64,000 nt of DNA from Arion vulgaris (lineage: Eukaryota > Mollusca > Gastropoda > Stylommatophora > Arionidae), in the NCBI GenBank assembly GCA_020796225.1, contig CM036758.1:69639274-69703273 (forward strand), given 5' to 3'. The notes under the pieces were generated by a model, which was not told the DNA's origin, ran no database searches, and saw nothing but the letters and a program-made list of their open reading frames with translations. Every line of letters begins with the position of its first letter. Position 1 is the stretch's first letter. The translations under genes were made by a program, and so were the position numbers. This document shows positions 42,510 to 53,368 of the stretch, piece by piece.

Positions 42510-42752
42510 GTTGCCGGAGCCCGCAGTGGAAGCAAAGAATAGTAACACTTTACCTACAACGCATATCGTCAGAGTCGACAGAGTAGGAGCCTAGGAAGCT
42601 ACCTAGTAAATAAAAAGCGTCACAGAAATCGGATGTGCTGGCCTCTTGAGGCGCATAACTGCTGGCTAACGAACAATCGCTCTTAGGCTCGGATCACATA
42701 CCGATCACAAAGAGTTTTTTTAACAAGTGATCGATATGAAACGTTCGAGGAA
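42510..42752 (+). mobile_element. SINE-B copy
   Basis: GCCCGCAGTGGAAGCAAAGA to CGATATGAAACGTTCGAGG. Confidence 0.75.
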
Positions 42753-42887
42753 TATCAGTTTTCTGAATTACACCATTTTAACTCAGAGATATCCAACGTT
42801 TTTGTATGTTAGGACACATCTGGCTAGTACTATGGAGGCGCGGACGCCATGTGACAATTGCAATAATAATATAGTAATATTATTAGA

Positions 42888-42992
42888 CTACTTCTTCTTT
42901 GAATGCTCCATATATCGACTACTTATTAAACCAGTCTTTGTGATTTGTATGTGATCTTAGCCTAAGAACAAGTGTACGTTGTGTCAATTATG
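42888..42992 (-). mobile_element. SINE-B copy interrupted by repeat R
   Basis: CTTCTTCTTTGAATGCTCCA to GTTGTGTCAATTATG, where repeat R begins. The rest of the SINE is not found after R. Confidence 0.7.
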
Positions 42993-43375
42993 TCAAAGCC
43001 AACTATAAACTTATGGGCCTGCGGAATCAGGTAAACATTATAGAAAATCAGACCACAACTACACCACGTGACCTCGCATTCCAGTATTGTTGTATATAGA
43101 CGAATTCATTTCAAAATCAACACAAAATGCCAAATCGAAGTTATATTATGCAACAAGTTAAGTTTAACAATAAGGAATATCAATATGAATATTTGTCACC
43201 AATAAATAACCATAGACTCACTGAATTAAGTAAAATTACAAAAAAACTTGCAGTGTTCTTTCAAACATATTATTTTCCAACTCCCCAACTTAAACTAGGT
43301 CAGGGATTCCCCGTCAGTTGCCGTGGTTAGAGTTAGAGTTGGCAGTGATTATGTCAGAGCTAACTATAAACTTAT
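42993..43375 (+). mobile_element. Repeat R copy 2
   Basis: CAAAGCCAACTATAAACTTA start; ends with a direct echo ATTATGTCAGAGCTAACTAT at about 43352. CACGTG near 43068, TATA-like TGTATATAGA at 43091-43100, ORF at 43127. Confidence 0.72.
43127..43330 (+). CDS. Short conserved ORF of repeat R, copy 2 (67 residues)
   Basis: MPNRSYIMQQVKFNNKEYQY start, then SPINNHRLTELSKITKKLAV and FFQTYYFPTP. It is the longest intact version; copy 1 differs by an extra Tyr and a frameshift after the Ile-Ala-Lys region, copy 3 has a TAG, and copy 4 a TAA. ATG lies 27 bases after the TATA-like motif. No domain recognised; residue content (Asn, Gln, Tyr rich) tells little. May be the start of a longer element protein. 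Confidence 0.4.
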   Translation: MPNRSYIMQQVKFNNKEYQYEYLSPINNHRLTELSKITKKLAVFFQTYYFPTPQLKLGQGFPVSCRG

Positions 43376-43439
43376 AATGTATATATAAACTATAAGGTAA
43401 ATGAACATAGATTGAGAAATACAATGAACACAAAATGAA

Positions 43440-43700
43440 ACGAATTGAGGAGAAGTGATGCAATCAGAGAAATGTCTGGTTAACCACTAGTAACAACTGT
43501 TAAAGAAGGAGAAGTTTGGAGATATGTTGGGAATACCTTGAGAAGAAATGATCAAAGAATACAAAGCAGGATTGAAGTGGGAGACACAGAGTTCAAGAAA
43601 GGATAACGACTAAGGAAACTCTGAAACGAACTTCGTTGATAGAGCAGAAAAATCAGACACACTTCCATGGAAGAGATTGAGCGAATTGCCCAGAATAGAG
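43440..43700 (+). pseudogene. RTE-like LINE C-terminal fragment
   Basis: AGAAATGTCTGGTTAACCAC (compare 20319), GAAACTCTGAAACGAACTTC and GAATTGCCCAGAATAGAGCG. Same family as 20060 and 39058. Frameshifted. Confidence 0.65.
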
Positions 43701-44268
43701 CGGTATGGATAAAATACTAATCGACCTTATATAACGTATACCTGTGCTAAATGAATATATATTTATATATACTTTGAAAAAGTTCACAATACCTGAAGAG
43801 TATTTCCTAGTATATGTGTGTTTAGAAAGAGTTGCTTGACGATCTGTCATTTTCAGTGATAATGGCAAAATAATACAGACGTCCTAATATAACCAAATCA
43901 TTACAGATCTTTTATTTAATAAATGTCTTATCTCTTAATAAAGCAAAAATATTCGAGGTTAACATTTAACAGCAAAACACAGCTTGAGATTAATACATTA
44001 ATACGCTTACATTTACATATAGCGTTATTTGTTGTGATGATTTGTTTTCCTGTAAAAACGAAATGGTTGTTATCGAAAACACCTATTGGGAAGAGATTAG
44101 CCTATTCAATGTATTCTCCACATCAGACAGGATCAATAATAATAATAATAATAATAATAATACACAAAATAAACGGATTGAAAATTAATAAATCGCAAAG
44201 CTTTGATTTGTTTCTAGTTTTAGAAACATATATAATTTTATTTTTAACTTAGATAATACCAGATTAGT
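43701..44268. other. Unassigned AT-rich DNA with (AAT)n at 44135-44165
   Basis: A 109-residue frame (43923-44252) shows no motif; unlikely to be a gene. Confidence 0.4.
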
Positions 44269-44269
44269 T

Positions 44270-44500
44270 CCCCTTTCTTGAACCGTGCTTGGATTACATA
44301 GAGAAACAAAGAATGAAGTGGTTTGGCCCCTTAATAAGAATGCATCCAAACTCCACAGTATACAGTCTTCTACAACAGAACATCAGGAAAGAAGGCAAGA
44401 GGAAGACCACGGAAAAGATGGTTAGATGGCGTAGCAGAATCCTGTGAAAGAGCAAAGATAACAATCACACAAGCCACCAGAACAGCGCAAGACAAAAACA
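44270..44500 (+). pseudogene. C-terminus of an RTE-like LINE, joined to a 32-bp minisatellite
   Basis: Plus-strand words KQRMKWFGP, LQQNIRKEGKRKTTEKM and LDGVAESCERAKITITQATR precede the array. It is the same family and the same junction as 3019-3196 in the other orientation. Confidence 0.68.
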
Positions 44501-45136
44501 GAAACCACGACACTGGGCAACAACCCGGTAGCAGTGTGACGACACTGGGCAACAACCCGGTAGCAGTGTGACGACACTGGGCAACAACCCGGTAGTAGTG
44601 TGACGACACTGGGCAACAACCCGGTAGCAGTGTGACGACACTGGGCAACAACCCGGTAGCAGTGTATTCCCTGAGCAACAACTCAGGTAGCAGTGTGACG
44701 ACACGACAAAATCGGTACAGTGACACACTGGGCAACAACCGTAGCATGTTCGACCTGGCAACAACCTATAATGTGACAACTAGCAACAACCAGAAGTGCG
44801 ACGACCTTGGCAAACCGTAGCAGATTGATACATGGCAACAACCGGTAGAAGTGAGACTTGGCAAACCCGTAAGAGTGACGACACTGCATCAACCCAGCAG
44901 TGTACAATGGCAACAACCCTAACAGTGAGACATCGGCAACAACGGTAGCAGGAGACGACACGGAAAACCTGGTAGCATGCGCGACATGCAAACCTGGTAG
45001 AGTGCAGTAGCATGCAACAACCCGTGCAGACACACTGGCAGCAAGGTACAGTGACAACGGAAAACCACGGGACACTGGGCAACAACCCGGTAGCAGTGTG
45101 ACGACACTGGGCAACAACCGGTAGCAGTGTGACGAC
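44498..45136 (+). repeat. 32-bp minisatellite, perfect at both ends, eroded in the middle
   Basis: Six clean units at the left (GACACTGGGCAACAACCCGG + TAGCAGTGTGAC) and two at the right (45070-45134). Between 44700 and 45060 units are shortened by many small deletions. Ends in AAAGAAGAAGAAGAAG. Confidence 0.92.
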
Positions 45137-45258
45137 AAAGAAGAAGAAGAAGAGTTCCCTTTTGTCTAGCTTGTTTAGATTTGTCTACCCTGCGTTTGAT
45201 GATTCCGTGAAATACTCCTCCAGTCTTAGGGGTACATATCTTTGTATAAAGGAGAGAG

Positions 45259-45703
45259 GGTGTCTCTGTGGCGTAGAGGTTAGATGCTCGTCTCTCGTGC
45301 CAAAGGTACTAGGTTCGTTTGTTCGTGGAGCCATCTCTATATTTTTCCAGAGATCCCTGATCTCAGTGTAGGTGAGATCGAGTTCTTAGTCCTATCAGTG
45401 ACGGCCGATAAAACATAGGTCCCATGTTAAATATGAACACGTAAACGTACAATTGGCAGTACAGTATCGAGAAGAGCAGGTTGGAAAACCGCTGTCAGGA
45501 CAAAATTCACTAGAAAATATTAAAAATAAAAGTTCCTACAAAAATATCTTCATATTCAAAATTACATCGGAGACTCTAGCCGGTGCTACGGAATTCGTGC
45601 AATGCAGCTTAGATCTTCCTGTGTAAGAAAAAGATCGGAGCACACTTAGTTACTCACCGAAGTGCAATGATGGTGGTACTATCAATCAATCAATCAATCA
45701 ATC
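45259..45703 (+). mobile_element. SINE-A copy, full length
   Basis: tRNA-like head: A-box TGTGGCGTAGAGGTTAGATG, B-box-like TACTAGGTTCGTTTG. 3' tail AGATCGGAGCACACTTAGTT, then GAAGTGCAATGATGGTGGTA and (CAAT)n. Best copy on the plus strand for reading the structure. Confidence 0.82.
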
Positions 45704-46222
45704 TTGTGAAATATTTAGCGAGTTGTATTTATATCTACGCAACAATTGGTTCATGCTAGTTTAATCATTAGTCTTTAAATAGAATTTGTCTTTATGTGGA
45801 GCTTAGACAGAATACTGAATACTGACCTCAGAATTATCAACTAGGATTACCTCTGAAGCCGGAATAAGGCTCGCGGAATAACGAGGACACTTGTGATAAG
45901 AAAGCACAGCTTACGCAAAAATAATACAGAGGCGCCATGAATATGCTAGGAAATTTTTAACAGGAGTACGAGGTAAAATATCATCCATGGTCTAATATGT
46001 ACAAAAATCAAAGACCAGGGGTCTGAAATCTCACCAATCTGAGACTTCACAGGGAATAGAAAACACTTACCCTAGCACAAAAAGTTCAAACTCAAAGTAC
46101 ATAATCCCATGCATAGAAAAGTCAACGAACCAACCACAAACTGCATTAAAAATACAACCAGCGAGCCATTCAAGAAAATGGCTTTACTGAGAAAATGTCT
46201 TTCACAAACACTTCGTTTTAGC
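45704..46222. other. Unassigned DNA
   Basis: No element or gene that I can support. Confidence 0.4.
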
Positions 46223-46224
46223 TA

Positions 46225-46612
46225 TACACAGAATAATCAGGTAAGGTTCGATCGAGCCAAGCAACTCTAGACAACTAGGCCAGACAACTGACTGGGGTTC
46301 ACTGACTAAGATCAGAACAGGGGCGGAAATTTTAGATGTTTGATAGAACACTGCAAGCTTTTTGCAATTTTACTCAATTCTGTGGGTCTATGGTTATTTA
46401 TTGGTGAAAACATTCCTAATTTTGATATTCCTTATTGTTAAACTTAACTTGTTGCATAATATAACTTCGATTTAGCATTTTGCGTTGATTTTAAAATGAA
46501 TTCATCTATATACACCAATACTGGAATGCGAGGTCACGTGGTGTAGTTGGGGTCTGATTTTCCATAATTCTTACCTGAGTCCGAAGGCCCATAAGTTTAT
46601 AGTTGGCTCTGA
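46225..46612 (-). mobile_element. Repeat R copy 3
   Basis: Minus strand, full length, from AGAGCCAACTATAAACTTAT. The short frame carries a TAG and a deletion. CACGTG and TATA-like motifs retained. Confidence 0.72.
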
Positions 46613-47636
46613 TCTAACAGTGTTTGCATAAACACATGCTATAATTTATTGTGCTTGTAATATTTGAGACGAGACAATATCATACATAAACACACATGTA
46701 TACACATATAACAAACATCATACACTCATTCAAATGAAAGCTTCACGTTAAAAAGTAACAATGATGCACAATGAGTTTTTATTAAAGAACCCATGAACTA
46801 ACAAACAGCAACATCTTCAGGAGAAATAAGATGACCAGGAGTAAAGAACCCAGGGAAGCAACGGAAGCAAGAATATGATCAAGAAATAGATAGTGTACAA
46901 GTATTAACTCTGTCCACGCTTTTAGCCGCACACTGCGCCACACGAAGTCCGTTGCACGTTATTAGCCGCACCTGCACCATAGAGTTGCTTCCCTTATAAG
47001 AAGTCTTTCTAGTTTACTTCTACTGTTTTACTTCTACTATTTTCTTCACACTTTTCGTTATTCTATTGAGGTTGTCCAGTTTTCTTCAATTTAGTATATA
47101 ATAATATATATGTGTTTATTTATTGACGAGTAGTTAGATTTAACAATTATTTTTTCCCTCCCTTGAATTAACTGTTTAAAATTGAGGAAATAACTTCGCG
47201 TGGAAAGGGTTAATTGCTTCCGATAAAACAAAGTGACAAACACAGGATTCAAAGGAGGAGGAAATAATTTTCTGAAAATGCGTTCAATTAACCCCATCCC
47301 TTGCAAGCTCTTTCCAGTGTCGTGTATGTATTCCACAATCTTTCATTCCTTTCACACAACTTTGTAACGTATGAAAGTCGTCCACTAGCTTTATTTATAA
47401 TTAAAAGTCAGCTCTCTATACATAATATCCTAGGGGACTCGACCGTCATTCGCCCAGTATAAGGGCCCAGGCCGTCTTACACTGTGTTGGCGACAGAGAG
47501 TGGCTATGGTAGGAATATGAAATAGGGCATTACTAAAGATAAATGTAGAGAGATAAATGTAGATACGAGGCTTGGTGAATACGGAGTTTTTAAGAACCCC
47601 AAGGGAAGCACTGGAACCAATAAATATATTAACTAA
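46613..47636. other. Unassigned DNA
   Basis: About 1 kb without recognisable repeat or coding motif on either strand; frames under 100 codons. Confidence 0.4.
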
Positions 47637-47637
47637 A

Positions 47638-47893
47638 TCTTCTTCTTTTTCGAACGCTCCATATCGACCACTGGTTAACCACTGTGTGATTTCTATGTGA
47701 TCTGAACCTAAGAGCGATTGCACGTTGTGCCAGTTATGCGCCTACAAGTAGGCCAACACATCCGATTTCTGCGATGCTTTTTATTTACTAGGGTAGCTTT
47801 CCAAGCTCCTACATTAGCCTCCTCTTACGACATGCCTTGTAGGTCGCAGTGGTACTATTATTTGCTTCCTTGCAGGGCCCCGACACTAACGTG
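47638..47893 (-). mobile_element. SINE-B copy, full length
   Basis: CGAACGCTCCATATCGACCA to GCAGGGCCCCGACAC. Confidence 0.8.
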
Positions 47894-48018
47894 CGAAACT
47901 TGGCAACTCATAAGTTTTGATTACTATCATGGTTTATATTTGTTTCAAAATTAATGTTACTCTATCGATCCTTTCTGCTGTTTGATTTTAGAATTCTTGC
48001 AGCTTAGTTTATTTTTAA

Positions 48019-48312
48019 AAGTTCATTGCAAATCCTTTACAGGACTTTGCGAATCAACACCAGCTTTTAACGCTGTTTGTAATTTTCTAGGCACCAGTTA
48101 TACGTTCAGTAGTTTGTCATTGTTTTCTGAACGGGTGGTGTCATCGTACTTTTGTAAAAATCCACGAGAAACAATTTGCAACCAAACTGTCCGCAGCGGG
48201 ATTCTCGAACTCAGGAACCGTCGTCATGGACACATTACCTATCGTGCCACGACACTAACTGAACTTACTTTGCTGAGTTGCCGCTTCAAGGACTAACGTA
48301 GTCCACAGACAC
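48019..48312 (-). mobile_element. SINE-C copy with extra head sequence
   Basis: TGCAAATCCTTTACAGGACT through GGGATTCTCGAACTCAGGAA. The head region contains about 50 bases not seen in other copies. Confidence 0.72.
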
Positions 48313-48374
48313 CACCTAGTTTGACCTGTTAATCCTAAGCCAGCAGTTTAATAGCAGTATATTCCACATATCTT

Positions 48375-48580
48375 ACCCGCCTGTCCAGCGTGTTCGTAGC
48401 GCGTTGGACGACGGGTGACAAGCTCCTGTGAGTGCGGGTTCAATTCCGCGGGCTGTAAAAGGCCACAGGTTCTTCAGATTTACGGTGTTCGTGGCACCGA
48501 ACCGAAGGGTTACGATGTCCACAGCACCGAGCCGAAGAACTGAAAGCTCAAGTGCTTCTGGATCGGTAAAAAAAAAAAAT
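48375..48580 (+). mobile_element. SINE-E copy with poly(A) tail
   Basis: tRNA-like head, CCGCCTGTCCAGCGTG to a B-box GGGTTCAATTCCGCGGGC whose GCGGGC can pair with the GCCCGC-like start; body CACCGAGCCGAAGAACTGAA; ends with GGATCGGT and about 11 A. Confidence 0.78.
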
Positions 48581-48714
48581 CCACATATACTGTTTATTAA
48601 CTTTTCATTAATGTGTTCTCCTGAATTAAAAGAAGCTGAGCATTGCTTTACAAAAACTAAAAGAAATAACTAACGTATGGAAGGGAACTGACATAAGAAA
48701 AATAAATCAAGTGT

Positions 48715-49158
48715 TTAAAGCCTTTTTGCCATGGCAACATATGGTTGTAAGACCTAGAACATTGATAAAGCAGCGGAGAAGATCATTAATGCCTTGAATG
48801 CAAATGCTACAGAAGAGCACTTAGAATATCATGGACAGATAAAAGAACAAATGCTTCTGTTCTGCAACAGCTTGATATTAAAGAGAGTTGGCTATTAAAG
48901 AACATAAAATCAAGGAGAATTAAATATTTCTGACACATCAAATGACATGACTGTCTGGAGAAAATAATTTTGGAAGGAATGGTGCCTGGAAGAAGAACAA
49001 GAGGAAGACATAGAAGACGATGGGCCCAAGATGTCATTGATGATCTGAGAATGACTGCTTCTGACACCGGCCAACTTGCACAGAACAGAGTTTTTCATGA
49101 CTGCTGTCATGGGAGCCAAGTTCCGGAAGGAACAAGCTACTTGATGATGATGATGTGT
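48715..49158 (+). pseudogene. RTE-like LINE C-terminal part with (GATGAT) tail
   Basis: Sister of 30134-30650: CTACAGAAGAGCACTTAGAA, GTGCCTGGAAGAAGAACAAG and the frame GRRTRGRHRRRWAQDVIDDL. TGATGATGATGATG tail at 49142. Several stops. Confidence 0.75.
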
Positions 49159-49222
49159 TCTCCTGACATCATATTTAACCTCTATCCTTCTCTAGCTTGT
49201 GACCCACTTTGCGCTTATAGCG

Positions 49223-49395
49223 GCAACTAGCACACGTCATTTTCTCTATTCTTGACCGTCAACTAGCGCACGTCATTTTCTCTATTCTTACGCGTCAACT
49301 AGTCAACACGATCATTTTCTCTATTCTTGACCGTCAACTAAGCGCACGTCATTTCTTATTCTTGACCGTCAACTAGCGCATCGTCATTTCTCATT
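49223..49395 (+). repeat. 36-bp minisatellite, about 5 copies
   Basis: CTAGCGCACGTCATTTTCTC then TATTCTTGACCGTCAA, with small indels. Confidence 0.88.
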
Positions 49396-49404
49396 TGACT
49401 CCTC

Positions 49405-49608
49405 TGAATTTGTTCCAGCTGTTGTTCATTTCTTTAGTTTCTGTTTTATTGTTCTCAGTTATATCCGGTCTTCCACTTCATTACCTCGATGTCATCGCAG
49501 TGATTTTGGTGATGGCCAATCTTATCTTGTATTATCCGATCCATTTCCCTCATTTTGAATATTTCTTTCATTTTATTATTTCTTATTTTTTTTTTTTACT
49601 TTACACGA
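49405..49608 (-). mobile_element. LINE 3' fragment (59280 family), part 1
   Basis: TTTGTTCCAGCTGTTGTTCA and GGTCTTCCACTTCATTACC match 59350-59440. The homologous LINE resumes at 49905. Confidence 0.6.
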
Positions 49609-49609
49609 A

Positions 49610-49892
49610 CTTTAAACGGCAAGTAGAACAAGAGATAGGGAAAAGAAGGTGGCGATCGATAGGACACACACTTAGGGAACCCCCTAAAAGCATCTCGAGA
49701 AAGGCTTTCCAATGGAACCTCCAGGGCAATAGCGATAGGAAAGACCAGTAATACCTAGTGACGGAATGCAAGAAAATGGAGGGAGAGTGGAGAGATCTGG
49801 AAAAAAATGGCCTTGGATAGACAGGGGTTGGAGGGCCTTGGTTGCGGACCTATTGCTCCCTAGGGGTGAAGGGTGAAGAGGAAGAAGAAGAC
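49610..49892 (+). pseudogene. LINE ORF2 C-terminus, in the opposite orientation inside another LINE
   Basis: RRWRSIGHTLREPPKSISRK and later TECKKMEGEWRDLEK; sister of 36950-37262, ending in AAGAGGAAGAAGAAG. Confidence 0.72.
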
Positions 49893-49904
49893 ACACTTTT
49901 TGGC

Positions 49905-50330
49905 TAGTGTTAGTTTTTGGCCAGAACAGCGAAAGATCTTTTGCAGACCAGTTGTAAGGCAGGCAGAACGTTTAGACATCTTGTCCTGTCTTTCTCCATA
50001 GTTTTGATCCGTAAAGTAAAGTTGATAGCATACAGCTGCGAGATATATTAATCTAGGTTATGATGCTGTTTCCAGCTGAATTCCAGACCGTGTTAATTGT
50101 TATTAATGTACTTTGTGCCTTACTCAATCTGCTTTTAATGTCAGATCCAGCTCCTCCTTCGGGGCTGATAACAATTCACAGATATGTGATAGCAGGTGCA
50201 CTTAAGGATTTTACCTTCTAGTTCGTCTGGTGCTGGGTTGACCGTGCTCAAAGTCATTATTTATGTTTTCTTCTGATTGATGTTCAGCCCAACCATCTGA
50301 CTAACTTACAGTTTCCTAGAAAACTTGCTT
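49905..50330 (-). pseudogene. LINE reverse transcriptase fragment (59280 family), part 2
   Basis: TTTTGCAGACCAGTTGTAAG, ATGTCAGATCCAGCTCCTCC and TCAGCCCAACCATCTGACT match 59600-59985 step by step. Minus-strand reading includes GLNINQKK-like and the SDIKSRLSKA-like region. Confidence 0.72.
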
Positions 50331-50431
50331 CTTGTATATATTAAAGCGTTACGATGGACAGACTCTACTTTCTTTTATTCATATTTTTATACCCAATAAA
50401 ATAATACTGTATTAATGTTCATTAGCCACAT

Positions 50432-50545
50432 TTCTAGGACTTGGTGTGTAGGAGGTAGGAGAACCAATTCCTTTCCCCACGTGTGAAATCTAGGGGTGTG
50501 GGATTGAACTCACAACCTTCTGTGTCGAGGCGAACTAGTATCTTT
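50432..50545 (-). mobile_element. SINE-G copy
   Basis: Reverse of the copy at 33408: CCAATTCCTTTCCCCACGTG, GGGATTGAACTCACAA (B-box). Confidence 0.5.
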
Positions 50546-50660
50546 AATTCGCCTTACATAATAATAATTAATTCGCCTTAAATAATAATAATTACTTCGC
50601 CTTAAATAATAATTACTTCGCCTTAAATAATAATTACTTCGCCTTAAATAATAATTAATT
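50535..50660 (+). repeat. TTCGCCTTAAATAATAATTA array, about 6 copies
   Basis: Unit length alternates between 19 and 25 through AAT copy number. Confidence 0.88.
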
Positions 50661-51038
50661 ATATCTAGACTAATCATTATAATAAAAATAAAAATAATAA
50701 TAATAATACGTTAATAAATAAAATAATAATAATAAATCAAAAATAATAATAATAATGCTAATAATAAACAAGCTCATTATGGTGCAGGGTGCTACAATTT
50801 CAACACAAAAGTCTACAGATCTGTTCTCTGATAAAGTGAAAATATTATTAATTCTATGTTATCAGACATTAAACACATATTCATAGTGACTAAAGACAAT
50901 TATAAATTCAATCTTTCTACAACTTCTACAACCAAACATAGCATTGACTAAAGAACATAAAGAAATTACACATTAAATGGATCTTTAAAGCAGTAAATAA
51001 AAAAGAGACCATATAAGAAATAGAAATTAAGAACATCG
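50661..51038. other. AT-rich DNA with imperfect (AAT)n at 50680-50770
   Basis: Otherwise unassigned. Confidence 0.45.
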
Positions 51039-51039
51039 A

Positions 51040-51230
51040 CAACCTGCTATTAGATTTATTGAAAACAGAGATCAAATTTGCCACTTGGTCAGAATGAACT
51101 AATACACCAGTTGCAGGCTACAACCTCAAATGAAATCAATGAAGGCAGACCAAGAAAAGATGGATGAGTTACAGAATCTACCCATACAATCAATCAAGCG
51201 ACAGAGTCATTTCTCGAAACCGATATCAGT
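51040..51230 (+). pseudogene. RTE-like LINE C-terminal fragment
   Basis: AACCTGCTATTAGATTTATT, CACTTGGTCAGAATGAACTA and ACACCAGTTGCAGGCTACAA match the reverse of 20619-20720. Confidence 0.65.
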
Positions 51231-51473
51231 TAACTCTCGCCTTGCGGCAAAAAAAGAAGACATAAAGAAAGAAGAAAGATCAAGTTTTGTTTCTCCGCAC
51301 TTGAACGTTCGAAAATTTTTTTTGTTAGATAGTCATATCTGTTTACAAGTCCGAGCCATGTGAGCTTTTTATCATCGAAATTTGGAAATCATTGCTAACT
51401 AGATTCAGCAATATTACTTAGCAATCTAATTTATTGAGAAGTGAGCATCAAATGCTGTTGTATACATTTAGAT

Positions 51474-51676
51474 TTTTTTCCGATCCAGAAGCACGAGCTT
51501 TCAGCTCTTCGGCTCGGTGCCATGGACATCGTAGCCCTTCGTTCCGGTGCCACGAACACCGTAAATCTGGAGAACCTGTGCCTTTTCTGCCAGCCCGCGG
51601 AATTGAACCCGCACTCAAAGGGAGCTTGTCGCCTGTCGTCTAACGCGCTACAAACACGCTGGGCAGGCGGGCATAT
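51474..51676 (-). mobile_element. SINE-E copy
   Basis: GATCCAGAAGCACGAGCTTT to CACGCTGGGCAGGCGGGC; B-box region GCGGAATTGAACCCGCAC. Confidence 0.78.
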
Positions 51677-51679
51677 ATA

Positions 51680-51980
51680 CATTCAGATAACTGCCACTGA
51701 ACTAAGCTGTCTCACAAGAAAATGGAACAACACTAACGACTGTACACGAAAAAATTGGAAACTATATGCAATAAATATACAATTATATTAACTATAAACA
51801 CTAGAAATATAACAATAGAACAAAATATAGAATATAGAAATAAAGAACGATAATATAGCAAAGGAAATATATCAATGGAAATATAGCACAAGAATTATGG
51901 CAATGAAAAAACAACAATAGAAATGCATCAACGGATATACAAAAATAGAAATACAGCAATTGAAATATTCACAAAATAGA
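51680..51980. other. AT-rich DNA with imperfect AAATATAG words
   Basis: Weak short-period repetition (AGAAATATAACAATAG); no gene. Confidence 0.45.
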
Positions 51981-51984
51981 TGAG

Positions 51985-52097
51985 ACTGCAGTAAAACTAT
52001 TTGATTGGCAAAACGCGTAATCACAAAGTACTGTAGTTTTACAAATTACAAAAACAATGACAAAATACAGCAACGTTTCGACCAACAAGGCCTTTGA
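51985..52097 (-). mobile_element. Penelope-like terminal fragment
   Basis: Matches 25448-25565, including the GAAACG part of the hammerhead-like core; the TGATAA part is cut off at 52096. Confidence 0.55.
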
Positions 52098-52349
52098 AAT
52101 ACAACATTGGACATAGAATAATTGACAATACAACAGAGAAAAATTAGATCTTTATGTGGATAACTCAAGCATTTACTTATCATAGATAACTAAAAATTTG
52201 GTCTTATCTATATAAGATATAACAGGTTGATTACTTGAGCACTTTCTATGGGGTCAAATGGATTCAAATTTGCACAAATTCCCAAGTTCAAGTTCACACA
52301 GTAGTAGACAGAAAAATAAAAGATAACTGCTTACCTTGGAATGTATAAA

Positions 52350-52603
52350 CGCCCCTGTGGTGACGGGGCCCCGCAGTTGAAGCAAAGAATAGTACCACTG
52401 CGATCTACAAGGCACGTGGTAAGAGGCGACTGAAGTTGAGACCTAGGAGAGCTACGGTAGTAAATAAAAAACGTTGCAGAAATCGGATGGGCTGGCCTAG
52501 TTGTAGACGCATAACTGGCACAACGTACAATCGCTTTGTAGGCCTCAGATCACACAGAGTGGTTAACAAGTGGTCGATATGGATCGCTTGAAGAAGAAGA
52601 TAC
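52350..52603 (+). mobile_element. SINE-B copy, full length
   Basis: GTGGTGACGGGGCCCCGCAG to GCTTGAAGAAGAAGAT. Confidence 0.8.
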
Positions 52604-52627
52604 TAACAAGCTGGTCTTATCTATATG

Positions 52628-52803
52628 AGATGCTCGCCTGCCCAGCGTGTTGCGTTGGATGACGGTGTGAGAAGCCCTCTCTGAGCTCGGGTTCAATTCC
52701 GCGGGCTGGCAGAAAAAGCCACAGGTTTTCCAGATTTACGGTGTTCATGGACACCGGAGCCGAAGAACTGAAAACTCAAGTGTTTCTGGATCGGAAAAAA
52801 AAA
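52628..52803 (+). mobile_element. SINE-E copy
   Basis: GCTCGCCTGCCCAGCGTGTT, B-box GGGTTCAATTCCGCGGGC, ends GGATCGG and A-run. Confidence 0.78.
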
Positions 52804-53202
52804 TGTATATGATATCACACGTCGGGTTATTGATAACTTTCTATTAAGACAAATATTCAAATTTTGCACAACAAAGTTCACACAGAAGTAGGCAGATAAA
52901 TAGAATATAACTGCTCACCTTGAAATGTATAAATAGTTAATTTGAAACTCGCAAATTATGCTCGGATAAGTATGAGTGAATAATTGCCTGAACAATCTCG
53001 TGTGTATAAACGTGCGTAATACGTTGTCGATAGATGCTACTCCAATACGTTCTAAATTTCCATGAATAGGTATGGCGTATGATAAATGGTAGCTAAAACA
53101 AATATATGTTGCTTTCTTTAAGTAAACATCTTTTTAAAATAGATCTGAACTTGGTAGAGAAGGAAACAAAGGAATGAAGAATTTGTTTCCATACAGTGTT
53201 GT
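52804..53202. other. Unassigned DNA
   Basis: Nothing supportable. Confidence 0.4.
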
Positions 53203-53368
53203 CAGGAGCGGCTCGTGATTGAGGGCCAGTGGGGCCCGGCCCCACAAATAATCGAAAAGGAGAATAACTTCCCGGAATAGACAAATAATAGTAAATAATC
53301 CAAAAACCATGATTTTTCGACAATGTGTATCTGGCTCCATCAAGAAAACTGGCCACGAGCCGCCACTG
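53203..53368 (+). mobile_element. hAT-type MITE with perfect 8-bp target duplication
   Basis: CAGGAGCGGCTCGTGATT at the left, CACGAGCCGCCACTG at the right, and AGTGTTGT on both sides (53195-53202 and 53369-53376). 166 bp; same family as 19329 and 42146. Confidence 0.9.

Noticed and set aside
43923..44252. 109-residue protein
   Set aside because: AT-rich frame with an (AAT)n run near its end and no recognisable motif.
44498..45136. CRISPR-like array
   Set aside because: Units are contiguous, with no unique spacers, and the context is eukaryotic LINE sequence. The same holds for all other arrays here.
48375..48460. tRNA gene at the head of SINE-E (also the heads of SINE-A, C, D, F, G)
   Set aside because: A- and B-box-like words are present, but cloverleaf pairing is incomplete and each is fused to a repeated body and tail, so these are SINE promoters, not tRNA genes.
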